From contig CAZPMC010000009.1 of NCBI GenBank assembly GCA_964587755.1, positions 1 through 59,997 on the forward strand: a DNA stretch of 59,997 nucleotides, in the 5' to 3' direction. The position numbers were made by a program, and so were the translations under genes. This document shows, one piece after another, positions 36,217 through 45,179 of the stretch. Numbering within the stretch: position 1 is the first letter of the stretch; each line of letters starts with the position of its first letter. A model generated the notes under the pieces. That model had not been told where the DNA came from. It made no database searches and worked only from the letters and a program-made list of their open reading frames with translations. Origin of the DNA: CAZPMC01 sp964587755 (GTDB lineage Bacteria > Bacillota > Clostridia > Acetivibrionales > DTU013).

Positions 36217-37428
36217 TTGAACATAGTTGTCAGAGAGTTTATCCCTTTAATTTTAGGTAGTGATATAAATACATACAGCATGTCCAGAGCGTTTTATGAA
36301 GAATACGGAGTAAAGTCCATAGTTATCGGCAAATCCAATACAGGTCCAAGCTGCCATAGCAGGATTATAGACTTTCGCTTTGTTCCGGATTTGGACAAGC
36401 AGGAGGTATTTATTAATGCAATCAACAGTACGGCTTTGGAGCATCAGGACAAAAAAATTATATTAATTGGCTGTGGTGACAACTACGTAGAGCTGATAAT
36501 AAAGAACAAGGCACTGCTTTTGGAAAATATAATCGCCCCATATGTTGATGAAGAGCTAATGCATAAGCTTCTGACGAAGCTTGAGTTTTACAAGATGTGC
36601 GACCGCCATGGAATTGATTACCCCGCTACATTTATATATGACAAGCAGGTGGGTGATAGCTTTGAGCTGCCCTTTGGGTTTCCGGTCATCGTTAAGCCTT
36701 CAAACGGTATCAAATATTGGGAGCATGCATTTGACACTCAAAAGAAGGTATATAAGCTTGGAAGCATGGGAGAGCTCATAAAAGTGCTGAGGCAGATATA
36801 CGAAGCCGGCTATGATGATCAAATGATAATACAGGATTTTATCCCCGGAGACGACTCTTATCTAAGGGTTATGATCTGCTACAGCGGCAAGGACAAGAAG
36901 GTTAAGCTAATGTCTTTAGGCCATGTGATGCTGGAGGAGCATACCCCCCACGGTTTGGGAAATACTGCGGTGATGATAAATGAATACAACCCGGAGCTTT
37001 CCGAAACACTCAGGTGCTTTCTTGACGGTATAGGGTATACAGGCTACTCCACCTTCGATATAAAGTATGATAAGAGAGACGGAAAATTCAAAATACTTGA
37101 GATGAATCTCAGGCAAGGCAGAAGTAATTATTATGTCACTGCCGCAGGTCACAATCTCGCAAAATATGTGGCTGAGGATTACATTTACAATAAGGAGCTT
37201 AAGACCGAAATAGCAAACTCCATAAACCTGTGGACCGTTATTCCCCATAATGTAACTTTGAAGCATGTAAGGGGAGAGGAGAATATTAATATGATAAAGG
37301 AGCTCATTAAGCAGGGAAGGGTTAGTAACTCGTTGCTTTTGAAAGGTGACAACAAGCTTAAGCGCATGTTGTATTTGTATAAATCCCAATTGAGTCACTA
37401 TTTTAAATTCAGAAAGTATTTGAGTTAA
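36217..37428 (+). CDS. ATP-grasp ligase, D-aspartate-ligase-like
   Basis: A 403-residue ATP-grasp enzyme related to the carbamoyl-phosphate-synthase-like/D-Asp ligase group. FPVIVKPSNGIKYW carries the ATP-binding Lys near 160, MIIQDFIPGDDSYLRVMIC the second ATP contact, and YSTFDIKYDKRDGKFKILE with EMNLRQG the metal-binding Glu and Asn. TTG 36217 is preferred as start because GAGGG lies eight bases upstream; a GTG at 36208 overlaps that site. The enzyme would join an amino acid to a carboxyl group with ATP. Its neighbours, a FemAB-type transferase and a flippase, suggest a cell-wall cross-bridge or a peptide-decorated lipid intermediate. Confidence 0.85.
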   Translation: MNIVVREFIPLILGSDINTYSMSRAFYEEYGVKSIVIGKSNTGPSCHSRIIDFRFVPDLDKQEVFINAINSTALEHQDKKIILIGCGDNYVELIIKNKALLLENIIAPYVDEELMHKLLTKLEFYKMCDRHGIDYPATFIYDKQVGDSFELPFGFPVIVKPSNGIKYWEHAFDTQKKVYKLGSMGELIKVLRQIYEAGYDDQMIIQDFIPGDDSYLRVMICYSGKDKKVKLMSLGHVMLEEHTPHGLGNTAVMINEYNPELSETLRCFLDGIGYTGYSTFDIKYDKRDGKFKILEMNLRQGRSNYYVTAAGHNLAKYVAEDYIYNKELKTEIANSINLWTVIPHNVTLKHVRGEENINMIKELIKQGRVSNSLLLKGDNKLKRMLYLYKSQLSHYFKFRKYLS

Positions 37429-37458
37429 TCTAAAGACAAATTTTTAAGAGGTGAAAAG

Positions 37459-38499
37459 TTGGATATTAATTTTAAAAAGAAGTATGAGCAGTTTTTACAA
37501 AAAAGTCCTAAAGGGCATTTTATGCAATCGCCTCAATGGGCACAGGTAAAATCATTTTGGAAAAATGAAGTAGTTACAGTGGAGGACGAGAAGGGCAATA
37601 TCAAGGGTTCCATGAGCCTGTTGATCAGGAAAATCCCGGTATTGCCATTTACTATAATGTATTCCCCCAGAGGTCCTGTCTGCGATTCCCACAATGCAGA
37701 AACAATTAAACAACTGCTGCAAAAATGCAAGCTTATTGCAAAGAAGCACAGAAGCTATGTCCTAAAGATGGACCCTGACATTGAGATAGAGGATACACAG
37801 TTTGAGCGGATTGTAAGGGACATGGGCTTTAAGGTAAGCAGAGGTCTGAAAAACTATGAGGGCATCCAGCCAAGATTTGTATTCAGACTGGATTTGAGGA
37901 ACAAAACTGAAGAGCAGATTATGAAGGACTTTCACCATAAAGTCAGATATAATATCAGGCTTTCTGAAAGAAGGGGCGTTGTAATTAAGACAGGTACAAG
38001 AGAAGATGTGGAAATATTCCACAGGATGATTGTGGAAACAGGTATTCGCGACAATTTTGTAGTCCGGAGCAAGGAATATTACCAGCAGGTATTTGACGCT
38101 TTTGCACCGGACCATGTAAGAGTGTTTTTGGCGTATTATGAAGACAAGCCTATAGCCGGAACAATAGCCATTTTATACGGCAACAAATGCTGGTATTTAT
38201 ATGGTGCCAGTATAAATGAGCACAGAAATCTCATGCCCAATTATCTTCTGCAGTGGAATATGATTAAATGGGCACTTGAATCAGGCTGTGATATTTATGA
38301 CTTTAGAGGTGTCCCTGGCGATTTGGATGAGAACAATCCAATGTACGGGCTTTATAAGTTTAAGGTAGGCTTTAAGGGGAAATTTACTGAGTTTATCGGA
38401 ATGCTGGACTATGTTTTCAACCCCTTTGTGTATTTTTGTGCTGAAAAAGGCATTACCGCATTTAGGGAACTAAGAAGAAAAATATATAAGAGAAAGTAA
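37459..38499 (+). CDS. FemAB-family aminoacyltransferase
   Basis: A 346-residue protein with two GNAT-like lobes typical of FemA/FemX: HFMQSPQWAQVKSFW and FTIMYSPRGPVCD in the first and ILYGNKCWYLYGASINEHRN with the C-terminal YDFRGVPGD in the second. Family members transfer amino acids from aminoacyl-tRNA onto the peptidoglycan stem peptide. The start is TTG 37459, five bases after GAGGTG. It lies 30 bp after the ATP-grasp gene and 7 bp before the flippase, which supports one operon. Confidence 0.93.
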   Translation: MDINFKKKYEQFLQKSPKGHFMQSPQWAQVKSFWKNEVVTVEDEKGNIKGSMSLLIRKIPVLPFTIMYSPRGPVCDSHNAETIKQLLQKCKLIAKKHRSYVLKMDPDIEIEDTQFERIVRDMGFKVSRGLKNYEGIQPRFVFRLDLRNKTEEQIMKDFHHKVRYNIRLSERRGVVIKTGTREDVEIFHRMIVETGIRDNFVVRSKEYYQQVFDAFAPDHVRVFLAYYEDKPIAGTIAILYGNKCWYLYGASINEHRNLMPNYLLQWNMIKWALESGCDIYDFRGVPGDLDENNPMYGLYKFKVGFKGKFTEFIGMLDYVFNPFVYFCAEKGITAFRELRRKIYKRK

Positions 38500-38506
38500 G
38501 ATAAAA

Positions 38507-40201
38507 GTGGACAGACAATCTAATGCAAAAGGGTTTACAATATTAAGTGCTGCCAGCATCATCAATAAGCTGCTGGGTGTATTGTATGTACCCATTTTGA
38601 CGCTTATACTAGGAAATGTGGGAAATGGTATTTATAATGCAGGCTATACTATTTATCAGCTTGTGTTTATGATAACAAATGCAGGTATACCTGTAGCAAT
38701 CTCAAAGCTTATTTCAGAGCAGGTGGCAGCCGGCAAATATGATGTTTCATACCGGACACTAAAAATATCAGGTATACTGCTTGTTTCAATTGGCGCGGTT
38801 ACAAGCATTTTAACAGGTGTTTTTGCAAAGCCGCTGTCCCAATTAATCGGATGGCCGGAGTCTTTTATGACAATATTGGCATTGTCACCTACGATGCTAT
38901 TTACTGCTATTTCCTGCACCTTCAGAGGATATTTTCAGGGGCGTTCAAATATGGTACCCACAGGAATTTCTCAAATTATAGAACAGGCCTTAAACACCAC
39001 TTTAACAATACTTTTTGCATGGCTTATGTACCGTTACGGATATAACTATGCAATTGCTCAAGGGATAACAGGTGAAGCCGAAATAAACCTGGAGGCAGTG
39101 AAATTTGCAGCAGCAGGTGGAACGGTAGGTACCTCCTTAGGCGCTCTGGGAAGCGCATTGTACTTATATAGGCGGTATATAAAAAGCAAAGCCGATATTC
39201 TAAAGGAAATAGCTCAATCTATAGTAGATGAGGAATTTGTATACTCTGCAAAAAAGATACTAAAAAAGATATTCCAATATTCAATACCTATTACATTAGG
39301 CTCTGTAGCTATTTACACAGCTAACCTTATCGACCTGAGCTTCACAAAAACAAGGCTGATAAAAAGTGGCTTTACTACCACCGAGGCAAGCGCTCTTTAT
39401 GGAATATTTTCAACACAGTATCTAAAGGTGCTTTTCATACCTGTTACAATTGCAACAGCGCTGGCCACAACTATACTCCCGTCAATTTCTGCCGCTTCGG
39501 CAGTTGGCAACATCGGACTTTTAAGAAGAAGAATATCCAAAAGTATTAAAACAATTCTTATGATATCCATACCTGCGGCTGCAGGAATGGCTTTAATGGC
39601 ACAGCCGATAATAAATATCCTGTTTCCTACTGCCCCCGACGGGGCGGACCTTTTGATGATGGGCTCGTGGACACTGATTCTCATATCTATGGTATCTATT
39701 CAGACGGCTATCCTGCAGGGAATCGGAAAGACATATATCCCTACCATACATCTGGTGACGGGGCTTGTTGTAAAGCTTATTGTTAATTATAATTTAATTG
39801 CAATTAGGGCTATTAATATAAAAGGAGCATTGATAGGCAGTGCAGCCTGTTACATATTAGCATTTTATTTAAATTACAGATCAATCAAAAAGCACACAGG
39901 TGTCAGACTGGATGTCAAGAAGCTTTTTAACAGGCCTCTTAGCGTATCAATTATCATGGGGATTTTGGTTAAGTTAATCTATGAGGGATTTACATTTATG
40001 ACAGACTGGCTTATTAAATCGGTATTCATCCAGAGTGTAATCTGCGGAGGATTGGCGATTTTAGCCGGCTGCTTCATCTACTATCTTCTTATGATTGTCG
40101 CAAGGGGAATTACAGCGGATGATATTAAGAGCCTGCCAATGGGGAATAAAATATTGGCGGCAACTAAAAAGATAAGCTTTGTAGAGAAGTATCTGGATTA
40201 A
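38507..40201 (+). CDS. MurJ/SpoVB-family flippase
   Basis: A 564-residue polytopic protein with about 14 hydrophobic helices, of the MOP superfamily (SpoVB/MurJ). GFTILSAASIINKLLGVLYV at the N terminus and FRGYFQGRSNMVPTGISQII are family hallmarks. These proteins move lipid-linked wall precursors to the outer face of the membrane. It uses a GTG start with only a weak AAGTAAG site, possibly coupled to the FemAB gene ending 7 bp upstream. It could serve normal lipid II or a specialised precursor made by its two upstream partners. Confidence 0.93.
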   Translation: MDRQSNAKGFTILSAASIINKLLGVLYVPILTLILGNVGNGIYNAGYTIYQLVFMITNAGIPVAISKLISEQVAAGKYDVSYRTLKISGILLVSIGAVTSILTGVFAKPLSQLIGWPESFMTILALSPTMLFTAISCTFRGYFQGRSNMVPTGISQIIEQALNTTLTILFAWLMYRYGYNYAIAQGITGEAEINLEAVKFAAAGGTVGTSLGALGSALYLYRRYIKSKADILKEIAQSIVDEEFVYSAKKILKKIFQYSIPITLGSVAIYTANLIDLSFTKTRLIKSGFTTTEASALYGIFSTQYLKVLFIPVTIATALATTILPSISAASAVGNIGLLRRRISKSIKTILMISIPAAAGMALMAQPIINILFPTAPDGADLLMMGSWTLILISMVSIQTAILQGIGKTYIPTIHLVTGLVVKLIVNYNLIAIRAINIKGALIGSAACYILAFYLNYRSIKKHTGVRLDVKKLFNRPLSVSIIMGILVKLIYEGFTFMTDWLIKSVFIQSVICGGLAILAGCFIYYLLMIVARGITADDIKSLPMGNKILAATKKISFVEKYLD

Positions 40202-40277
40202 CAGGTTGTAGCCGTTACTGCGCAGATGTTGGTATTGCAGCCGTGTTGACCCATCATGCTTCGAAGCAGGAAACAGT

Positions 40278-40383
40278 AACCTCCATAAACGGCACTGCCG
40301 GTCCATGATTGTGAAGCAGCTATCAACCGCCGCATTTCAGCTTCGACATTATTTCACAGTCTGTAGCTTCAGTGCCTGGCACT
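40278..40383. repeat. Dispersed intergenic repeat, second long copy
   Basis: Block X at 40278-40303, the CCGCCGCATTTCAGC block from 40327, TTTCACAGTCTGTAG at 40352-40366 and block Y at 40365-40383 match the composite repeat at 26557-26813, with the blocks in a different order. A TGCTTCGAAGCA palindrome lies just left, at 40257-40268. The right end of the repeat runs into the dac gene on the minus strand. Confidence 0.75.
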
Positions 40384-41706
40384 GTAAATGTTTCTTCTCT
40401 TAACTCTTCTTGATATTCTTTTAAGAATTGTCCTAAGTATGACCAGCCCGCAGGAGGCTAATAAAATATAGAGCAGGATGAAGGAGTAGGATGAGTCCTT
40501 TGCAGCAGTTTGATCGGCTTGACTGGTTAACTGAGCAGGTAATGCCGGAACAGATTTGGCTGCAACTATATCCACATATCCTAGAAGTGAATCATTGTAG
40601 TAGTACTCTGCCTTACCAAGAATGTCACCCTTTTCTATGGGAGCTTTTATTGAATTGTCTATTGTAAAATTTGTTTTTACATCCTGAGCACTTGCATCTA
40701 TTGGAAGCACAGCTTTCATGTCAGAGTTTAGCACCAGCTCAAGAACCGAGTCGTGAGCTTCGGCATTTTCAACGTATACAGTAGTGATATGCTTGCCCTT
40801 TTTGGCAATCTCATTAAAGGAGAAGTTTTCAAATCCGTATCTAAGCAGTTCTTTTGAATAGCCGTATATTTTGTTTGGCTGGGTAACATGCATTATCACC
40901 GATATAAGCTCCATGCCGTCCTCGCCGGTTGCGGCTGAAACCAGGTTGTTCCCGGCGGCAGCAGTGTAGCCTGTTTTCACACCTATTACTGTGTACTTAT
41001 GGTCCGTATCACCTATTTTGTATGGGTATGTGTTATCATACCAAAGCAGTTGGTTGGTATTCCTAAGGATTCCCCAATCATCGTGCTTATTTGTTTGTGG
41101 CATATCATTGTAATATTCTGTGGAGACGATTTGTCTAAACTTGGGGATTAACATGGCATAACGGGCGAAGGCAGCCATATCCCTGGCAGTAGTCAGGTGA
41201 TCGGCATCTTCCTTTTCCGTATCCTTGCCGCTTGCGTTGACAAAATTGGTATTGAAAGCACCAAGCTCGAGAGCTTTCTGATTCATCATTTCAATAAATT
41301 CTTTTCTTGATGGGGCAACATTTTCCGCAATTATATTTGCAGCCTCATTTGCAGATTTTATTAAAAGAAGGTTTAACATATTGTCAAGGGTCAGGCCTTC
41401 TTCACCTGCCATGATTCCAACGTTCATACCGCCTTTACCTATATCAAAAACAGCGCTTTGAGAAACACTCATCTCCTGCTTTAGGTCGCCATTTTCAAGG
41501 GCTACTATTGCAGTCATTATCTTTGTGGTGCTGGCAGGGCGGAGTCTTTGGTCTGCATTTTGCTCTGCAAGAACCTGACCTGTCTTTATATCAATAAGTA
41601 TATAGGGAATATCGCTGGGGATATTAATGGCTTGGGCCCATGATATGCATGGATAAAGCAGTATAAATAAAAGCATCAGTAAAAACATTAAACGAATTTT
41701 CATCAT
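40369..41706 (-). CDS. D-alanyl-D-alanine carboxypeptidase (S11 family)
   Basis: A 445-residue low-molecular-mass PBP. A signal peptide (1-25) precedes the peptidase domain with S59-T-T-K62, S118-A-N120 and K244-T-G246. A beta-rich PBP5-type domain (about 290-390) and a C-terminal hydrophobic helix with a basic tail (about 412-440) follow, so it is anchored at both ends or by its tail. It trims the terminal D-Ala from stem peptides. The last codons (S-A-R-H) and the stop lie inside a dispersed repeat, so the native C terminus may have been altered. The sporulation-type DacF/DacB family is closest. GGAG lies before the ATG. Confidence 0.95.
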   Translation of the reverse strand: MMKIRLMFLLMLLFILLYPCISWAQAINIPSDIPYILIDIKTGQVLAEQNADQRLRPASTTKIMTAIVALENGDLKQEMSVSQSAVFDIGKGGMNVGIMAGEEGLTLDNMLNLLLIKSANEAANIIAENVAPSRKEFIEMMNQKALELGAFNTNFVNASGKDTEKEDADHLTTARDMAAFARYAMLIPKFRQIVSTEYYNDMPQTNKHDDWGILRNTNQLLWYDNTYPYKIGDTDHKYTVIGVKTGYTAAAGNNLVSAATGEDGMELISVIMHVTQPNKIYGYSKELLRYGFENFSFNEIAKKGKHITTVYVENAEAHDSVLELVLNSDMKAVLPIDASAQDVKTNFTIDNSIKAPIEKGDILGKAEYYYNDSLLGYVDIVAAKSVPALPAQLTSQADQTAAKDSSYSFILLYILLASCGLVILRTILKRISRRVKRRNIYSARH

Positions 41707-41747
41707 TTGTTCTCCGTAAGGTGTGTTTTTATTGGTGTGTTTTTTTT

Positions 41748-41776
41748 ATTTTAACATTTATCAAAGGAACCTTCAA
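41748..41776 (-). promoter_or_regulatory. Probable promoter of the carboxypeptidase gene
   Basis: On the minus strand TTGAAG (41776-41771), a 17-bp spacer and TAAAAT (41753-41748) lie 42 bp upstream of the ATG. Confidence 0.5.
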
Positions 41777-41919
41777 CGCTAAACGCAGGACTATTGCCCG
41801 ATATAACGAATTTGCTTGAAATTTAATCTTAATATATGGTAAAAAAGATGTGTAGGTGCAAAGAATATAGTACAATATACACAACATAACAATTTGAATG
41901 TCAGGAGGAAAATTTCTAA

Positions 41920-43635
41920 ATGAATCCCCGCGTTTTTTTTAGGACAGTATTTTTAGTAGTGCTTATCTCAGCTGTGGCGTTTGCAGTGTATGCAAACATT
42001 GCCGGCAAGGATGATACTAAAATAGTGCTGCCAAATGACACCTTATCTACAGGTGCATTAAATGCTGATGTTAACAAGGACAATGAGGGCGATAAGGAGA
42101 TTTTAGAGCCTGTTTACATAAAGGAAAATGTAATTATAAAAATAAGCGCATTAGGAGATGTTGCGCTGGGGCAGGATCTACGCTTTAATTACACTGACTC
42201 CTTTGATTACGTCTTTGAAAAGCAGGAGGGTAATTATGAGTATTTCTTTTCGAATGTTGCAGACGTGTTGTCCCAAGATGATCTGACCATTGCAAATCTT
42301 GAGACAACTCTTAGCGTTGAGACCGAGAAGGCTGAGAAATATGATTATGGGAACAATTACTGGTTCCTTGGCAAGCCCGAATATGCAAACATACTCAGGG
42401 CAGGAAGCGTTGAGGCGGTAAACTTAGCCAACAATCATACATACGATTATGGACAAGCAGGATATGATTCTACCAGGGAAGCGCTAAAGGCGGCAGGTGT
42501 AGAATATTTCGGATATAATGATGTTTTAGTTAAGGAGATAAAAGGAATAAAGATTGGAATGATTGGCTTCAATCAGCTTGGCAGATATGAAGAAGGTCTT
42601 GATATGGACGTCTTCAAAAAGGAAGTGAAGGAGCTGACTGAGAAGCTAAGAGACCAGTGTGACCTTTTAATAGCAAACTTCCATTGGGGAGAAGAGTATA
42701 AATACATCCAAAATGCTCTCCAGCAGGAGCTGGCTTATCTGGCAATTGACTCCGGGGCTGATTTGGTAATAGGGCACCATCCTCATTTTCTCCAACCGAT
42801 AGAAAAATATAAAGGCAAATACATTTGTTACAGCCTGGGGAATTTTTGCTACGGAGGGGTTAAAAAGCCTAAAGACGGAGATTATGACACGGTTATTTAC
42901 CAGCAGAATTTTGTGTTTGACTCAGACAATGTCTTACAGCCATTGGATGAACCTTTTATCTATCCATGCTCTATATCTTCGTCCAAGGGCTTCAATGACT
43001 ACAGGCCAAAACTGGCGGTAGAACCGCAGTTTAGCAAAGTATGTGAAAAAATGAATTTCACACCAACACTAACAGATGAGCAAATTGCAGCGAAAGCAGC
43101 CAAAACAGATATGGTAAAGCTTGCGGCTGCAGTTAAGAATGTAGAGATCGAACTAAAATACTACACAACTGATAATGTTGCAGGGAAAAGAGTCTATGAA
43201 TCGGACGTGGCCTATATAAGAAAGGGTACTGCAGATAAGCTTGATAAAGCCAACAAAATCCTTATGAAGCAGGGCTACAGGTTAAAGGTGTGGGATGCCT
43301 ACAGGCCCCAGAAGGCTCAGGAGATTTTATATGAATTCGCCAAAAACGTATTCCTGGACCCAAAGATAGGTTCGGTGCATACAAGAGGCGGGGCTGTGGA
43401 TGTCACCCTTGTTGATGCTGACGGAAATGAATTGGACATGCCAAGCGGGCATGACGATCCCACAAGAAAGGCTTACAGGACATACGAAGAAGCTACACCG
43501 GAGCAGAAGAGGAACGCGCTTATACTTGAAAACGCCATGAAGGAAAGTGGATTTATACCACTTAAAACAGAGTGGTGGCATTTTGACGACTCAGACTACA
43601 AAAGTTATAAGCTTCTGCCCGATTATAAAGAATAA
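41920..43635 (+). CDS. CapA-type metallophosphatase fused to VanX-type D,D-dipeptidase
   Basis: A 571-residue exported or anchored protein: an N-terminal hydrophobic segment (about 8-28); a CapA/PgsA-like domain (about 70-320) with IKISALGDVALGQDL, LANLETTLS-type and NLANNHTYDYG motifs, IANFHWGEEY and VIGHHPHFLQ; and a VanX-like dipeptidase domain (about 375-571). In the latter, WDAYRP, H487-T-R-G-G-A-V-D494 and E551-W-W-H554 reproduce the zinc ligands and catalytic Glu of VanX with exact spacing (7 and 3 residues). CapA proteins take part in poly-gamma-glutamate export; VanX cleaves D-Ala-D-Ala. The fusion is outside the cell, unlike VanX, so it may act on wall-derived dipeptides. AGGAGG precedes the ATG and a MurE-like ligase follows 21 bp later. 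Confidence 0.9.
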   Translation: MNPRVFFRTVFLVVLISAVAFAVYANIAGKDDTKIVLPNDTLSTGALNADVNKDNEGDKEILEPVYIKENVIIKISALGDVALGQDLRFNYTDSFDYVFEKQEGNYEYFFSNVADVLSQDDLTIANLETTLSVETEKAEKYDYGNNYWFLGKPEYANILRAGSVEAVNLANNHTYDYGQAGYDSTREALKAAGVEYFGYNDVLVKEIKGIKIGMIGFNQLGRYEEGLDMDVFKKEVKELTEKLRDQCDLLIANFHWGEEYKYIQNALQQELAYLAIDSGADLVIGHHPHFLQPIEKYKGKYICYSLGNFCYGGVKKPKDGDYDTVIYQQNFVFDSDNVLQPLDEPFIYPCSISSSKGFNDYRPKLAVEPQFSKVCEKMNFTPTLTDEQIAAKAAKTDMVKLAAAVKNVEIELKYYTTDNVAGKRVYESDVAYIRKGTADKLDKANKILMKQGYRLKVWDAYRPQKAQEILYEFAKNVFLDPKIGSVHTRGGAVDVTLVDADGNELDMPSGHDDPTRKAYRTYEEATPEQKRNALILENAMKESGFIPLKTEWWHFDDSDYKSYKLLPDYKE

Positions 43636-43656
43636 GAAAAGAACGCGAGGACAAAC

Positions 43657-45165
43657 ATGCAAAAATATTTACTTGAAGAATATATTGAGAGGCTTCATGG
43701 GAGCGGTCTGCTGCTTGAGCACAACTGCACCCTGGAGACAGTTAAGAGTACAATTGAAAATGTAGCATACGATTCAAGACAAACCAGCCGCGATACGCTG
43801 TTTATATGCAAGGGAGCAAATTTTAAGGAAGAATATCTGGAACAGGCGATCTCAAAGGGAGCTGTTGCCTATATCAGCCTTACTGACTACAATAAAAACA
43901 TTCCGTGCATTTTGGTAAACGACATCAAGGCGGCATTGTCCCTTGCAGCAATTATTTTTTACAACAATCCTGGTGAAAAGCTCAAGCTTGTAGGAATTAC
44001 AGGGACTAAAGGCAAATCCACAACAGCATATTATGTCAAATATATTTTAGATGAATATTTGAAAAGCAGCCAATTACCCGAAGCAGGAATTATATCCTCG
44101 ATCGACACATTTGATGGGATTATTAATCAGGAATCCCGCCTAACAACTCCCGAATCACTGGAGCTGCAGATGCATTTTGGGAATGCAGTAAAAAGCGGAC
44201 TCAAATACATGGTTATGGAGGCCTCAAGCCAGGCATTAAAATATGGCAGGCTCCATGACGTTGACTTTGACGTGAGTGTTTTTCTAAATATATCGGAGGA
44301 TCATATAAGCCCCATAGAGCATAGTGACATGGAGGATTATTTATCCTCTAAGCTCAAGATATTCAACCATTCCAAGGTGACTTGCATAAATATTAATTCG
44401 GACAAGCTTAACAGGATAATGGAAGCCTCCGCTGCTTCAGGCAAGGTTTTGACCTTTGGGACAAAAGAGTCTGCAGATATATACGGCTACAACATCAACA
44501 AGGAAGGATTTGATACGGTTTTTAATGTCAGGTGCGACAGATTTGACAGGCAGTTTGTTCTTACAATGCCGGGTTTGTTTAATGTGGAAAATGCATTAGC
44601 TGCCATATCTGTGGCATATATATTACAAATACCTGAAGAATATATCTATACAGGTCTTAGAAAAGCCAGATCAAGCGGGCGGATGGAAATTTACTCAAAT
44701 GAAAATAAGGACAGGATCGTAATAGTGGATTACGCACACAACAAGCTCAGCTTTACTAAGCTCTATGAAACAGTAAAGGCTGAGTTCCCAGGTAGAAAAA
44801 TCTTTACTGTTTTCGGATGTCCCGGAGGCAAGGCACTTCTTAGGAGAAAGGACTTAGGGATATTAGCAGGGCTTCATTCCGACAAGGTGTTTCTCACAGC
44901 AGAGGACCCGGGACCGGAGAAGGCTCGTGAGATCAGCGAGGATATTGCCAGATATGTTAAGGAAAACAATAAAAGCTACGAAATCATTGACGACAGAGGA
45001 GAGGCTATAAGAAAGGCTATTTTATCTTCGGAACCAAACACTGTTATACTGATAACCGGCAAAGGAAATGAAACAAGACAGAAAATAGGAAGCCAGTATA
45101 TTCCTGTCCCAAGTGATGTGGAGTATACCAAGATGTACTTGAGGGAGTTAGAACAAACTCAATAG
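43657..45165 (+). CDS. MurE-like Mur ligase with altered amino-acid-binding motif
   Basis: A 502-residue Mur ligase with the three-domain layout of MurE: N-terminal UDP-binding domain (about 25-105, YDSRQTSRDTLFICKG), ATP domain with GTKGKST at 116-122, and C-terminal domain. MurE enzymes for meso-diaminopimelate carry D-N-P-R; here the same place reads E416-D-P-G419, so the amino acid added is probably not mDAP, or the enzyme has another acceptor. It lies 21 bp after the CapA-VanX gene and 14 bp before a TIM-barrel gene. The poly-gamma-glutamate ligase CapB is also Mur-like and pairs with CapA, but this protein keeps the full MurE N-terminal domain. Confidence 0.88.
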   Translation: MQKYLLEEYIERLHGSGLLLEHNCTLETVKSTIENVAYDSRQTSRDTLFICKGANFKEEYLEQAISKGAVAYISLTDYNKNIPCILVNDIKAALSLAAIIFYNNPGEKLKLVGITGTKGKSTTAYYVKYILDEYLKSSQLPEAGIISSIDTFDGIINQESRLTTPESLELQMHFGNAVKSGLKYMVMEASSQALKYGRLHDVDFDVSVFLNISEDHISPIEHSDMEDYLSSKLKIFNHSKVTCININSDKLNRIMEASAASGKVLTFGTKESADIYGYNINKEGFDTVFNVRCDRFDRQFVLTMPGLFNVENALAAISVAYILQIPEEYIYTGLRKARSSGRMEIYSNENKDRIVIVDYAHNKLSFTKLYETVKAEFPGRKIFTVFGCPGGKALLRRKDLGILAGLHSDKVFLTAEDPGPEKAREISEDIARYVKENNKSYEIIDDRGEAIRKAILSSEPNTVILITGKGNETRQKIGSQYIPVPSDVEYTKMYLRELEQTQ

Positions 45166-45179
45166 ATGAGGTGTTATAT

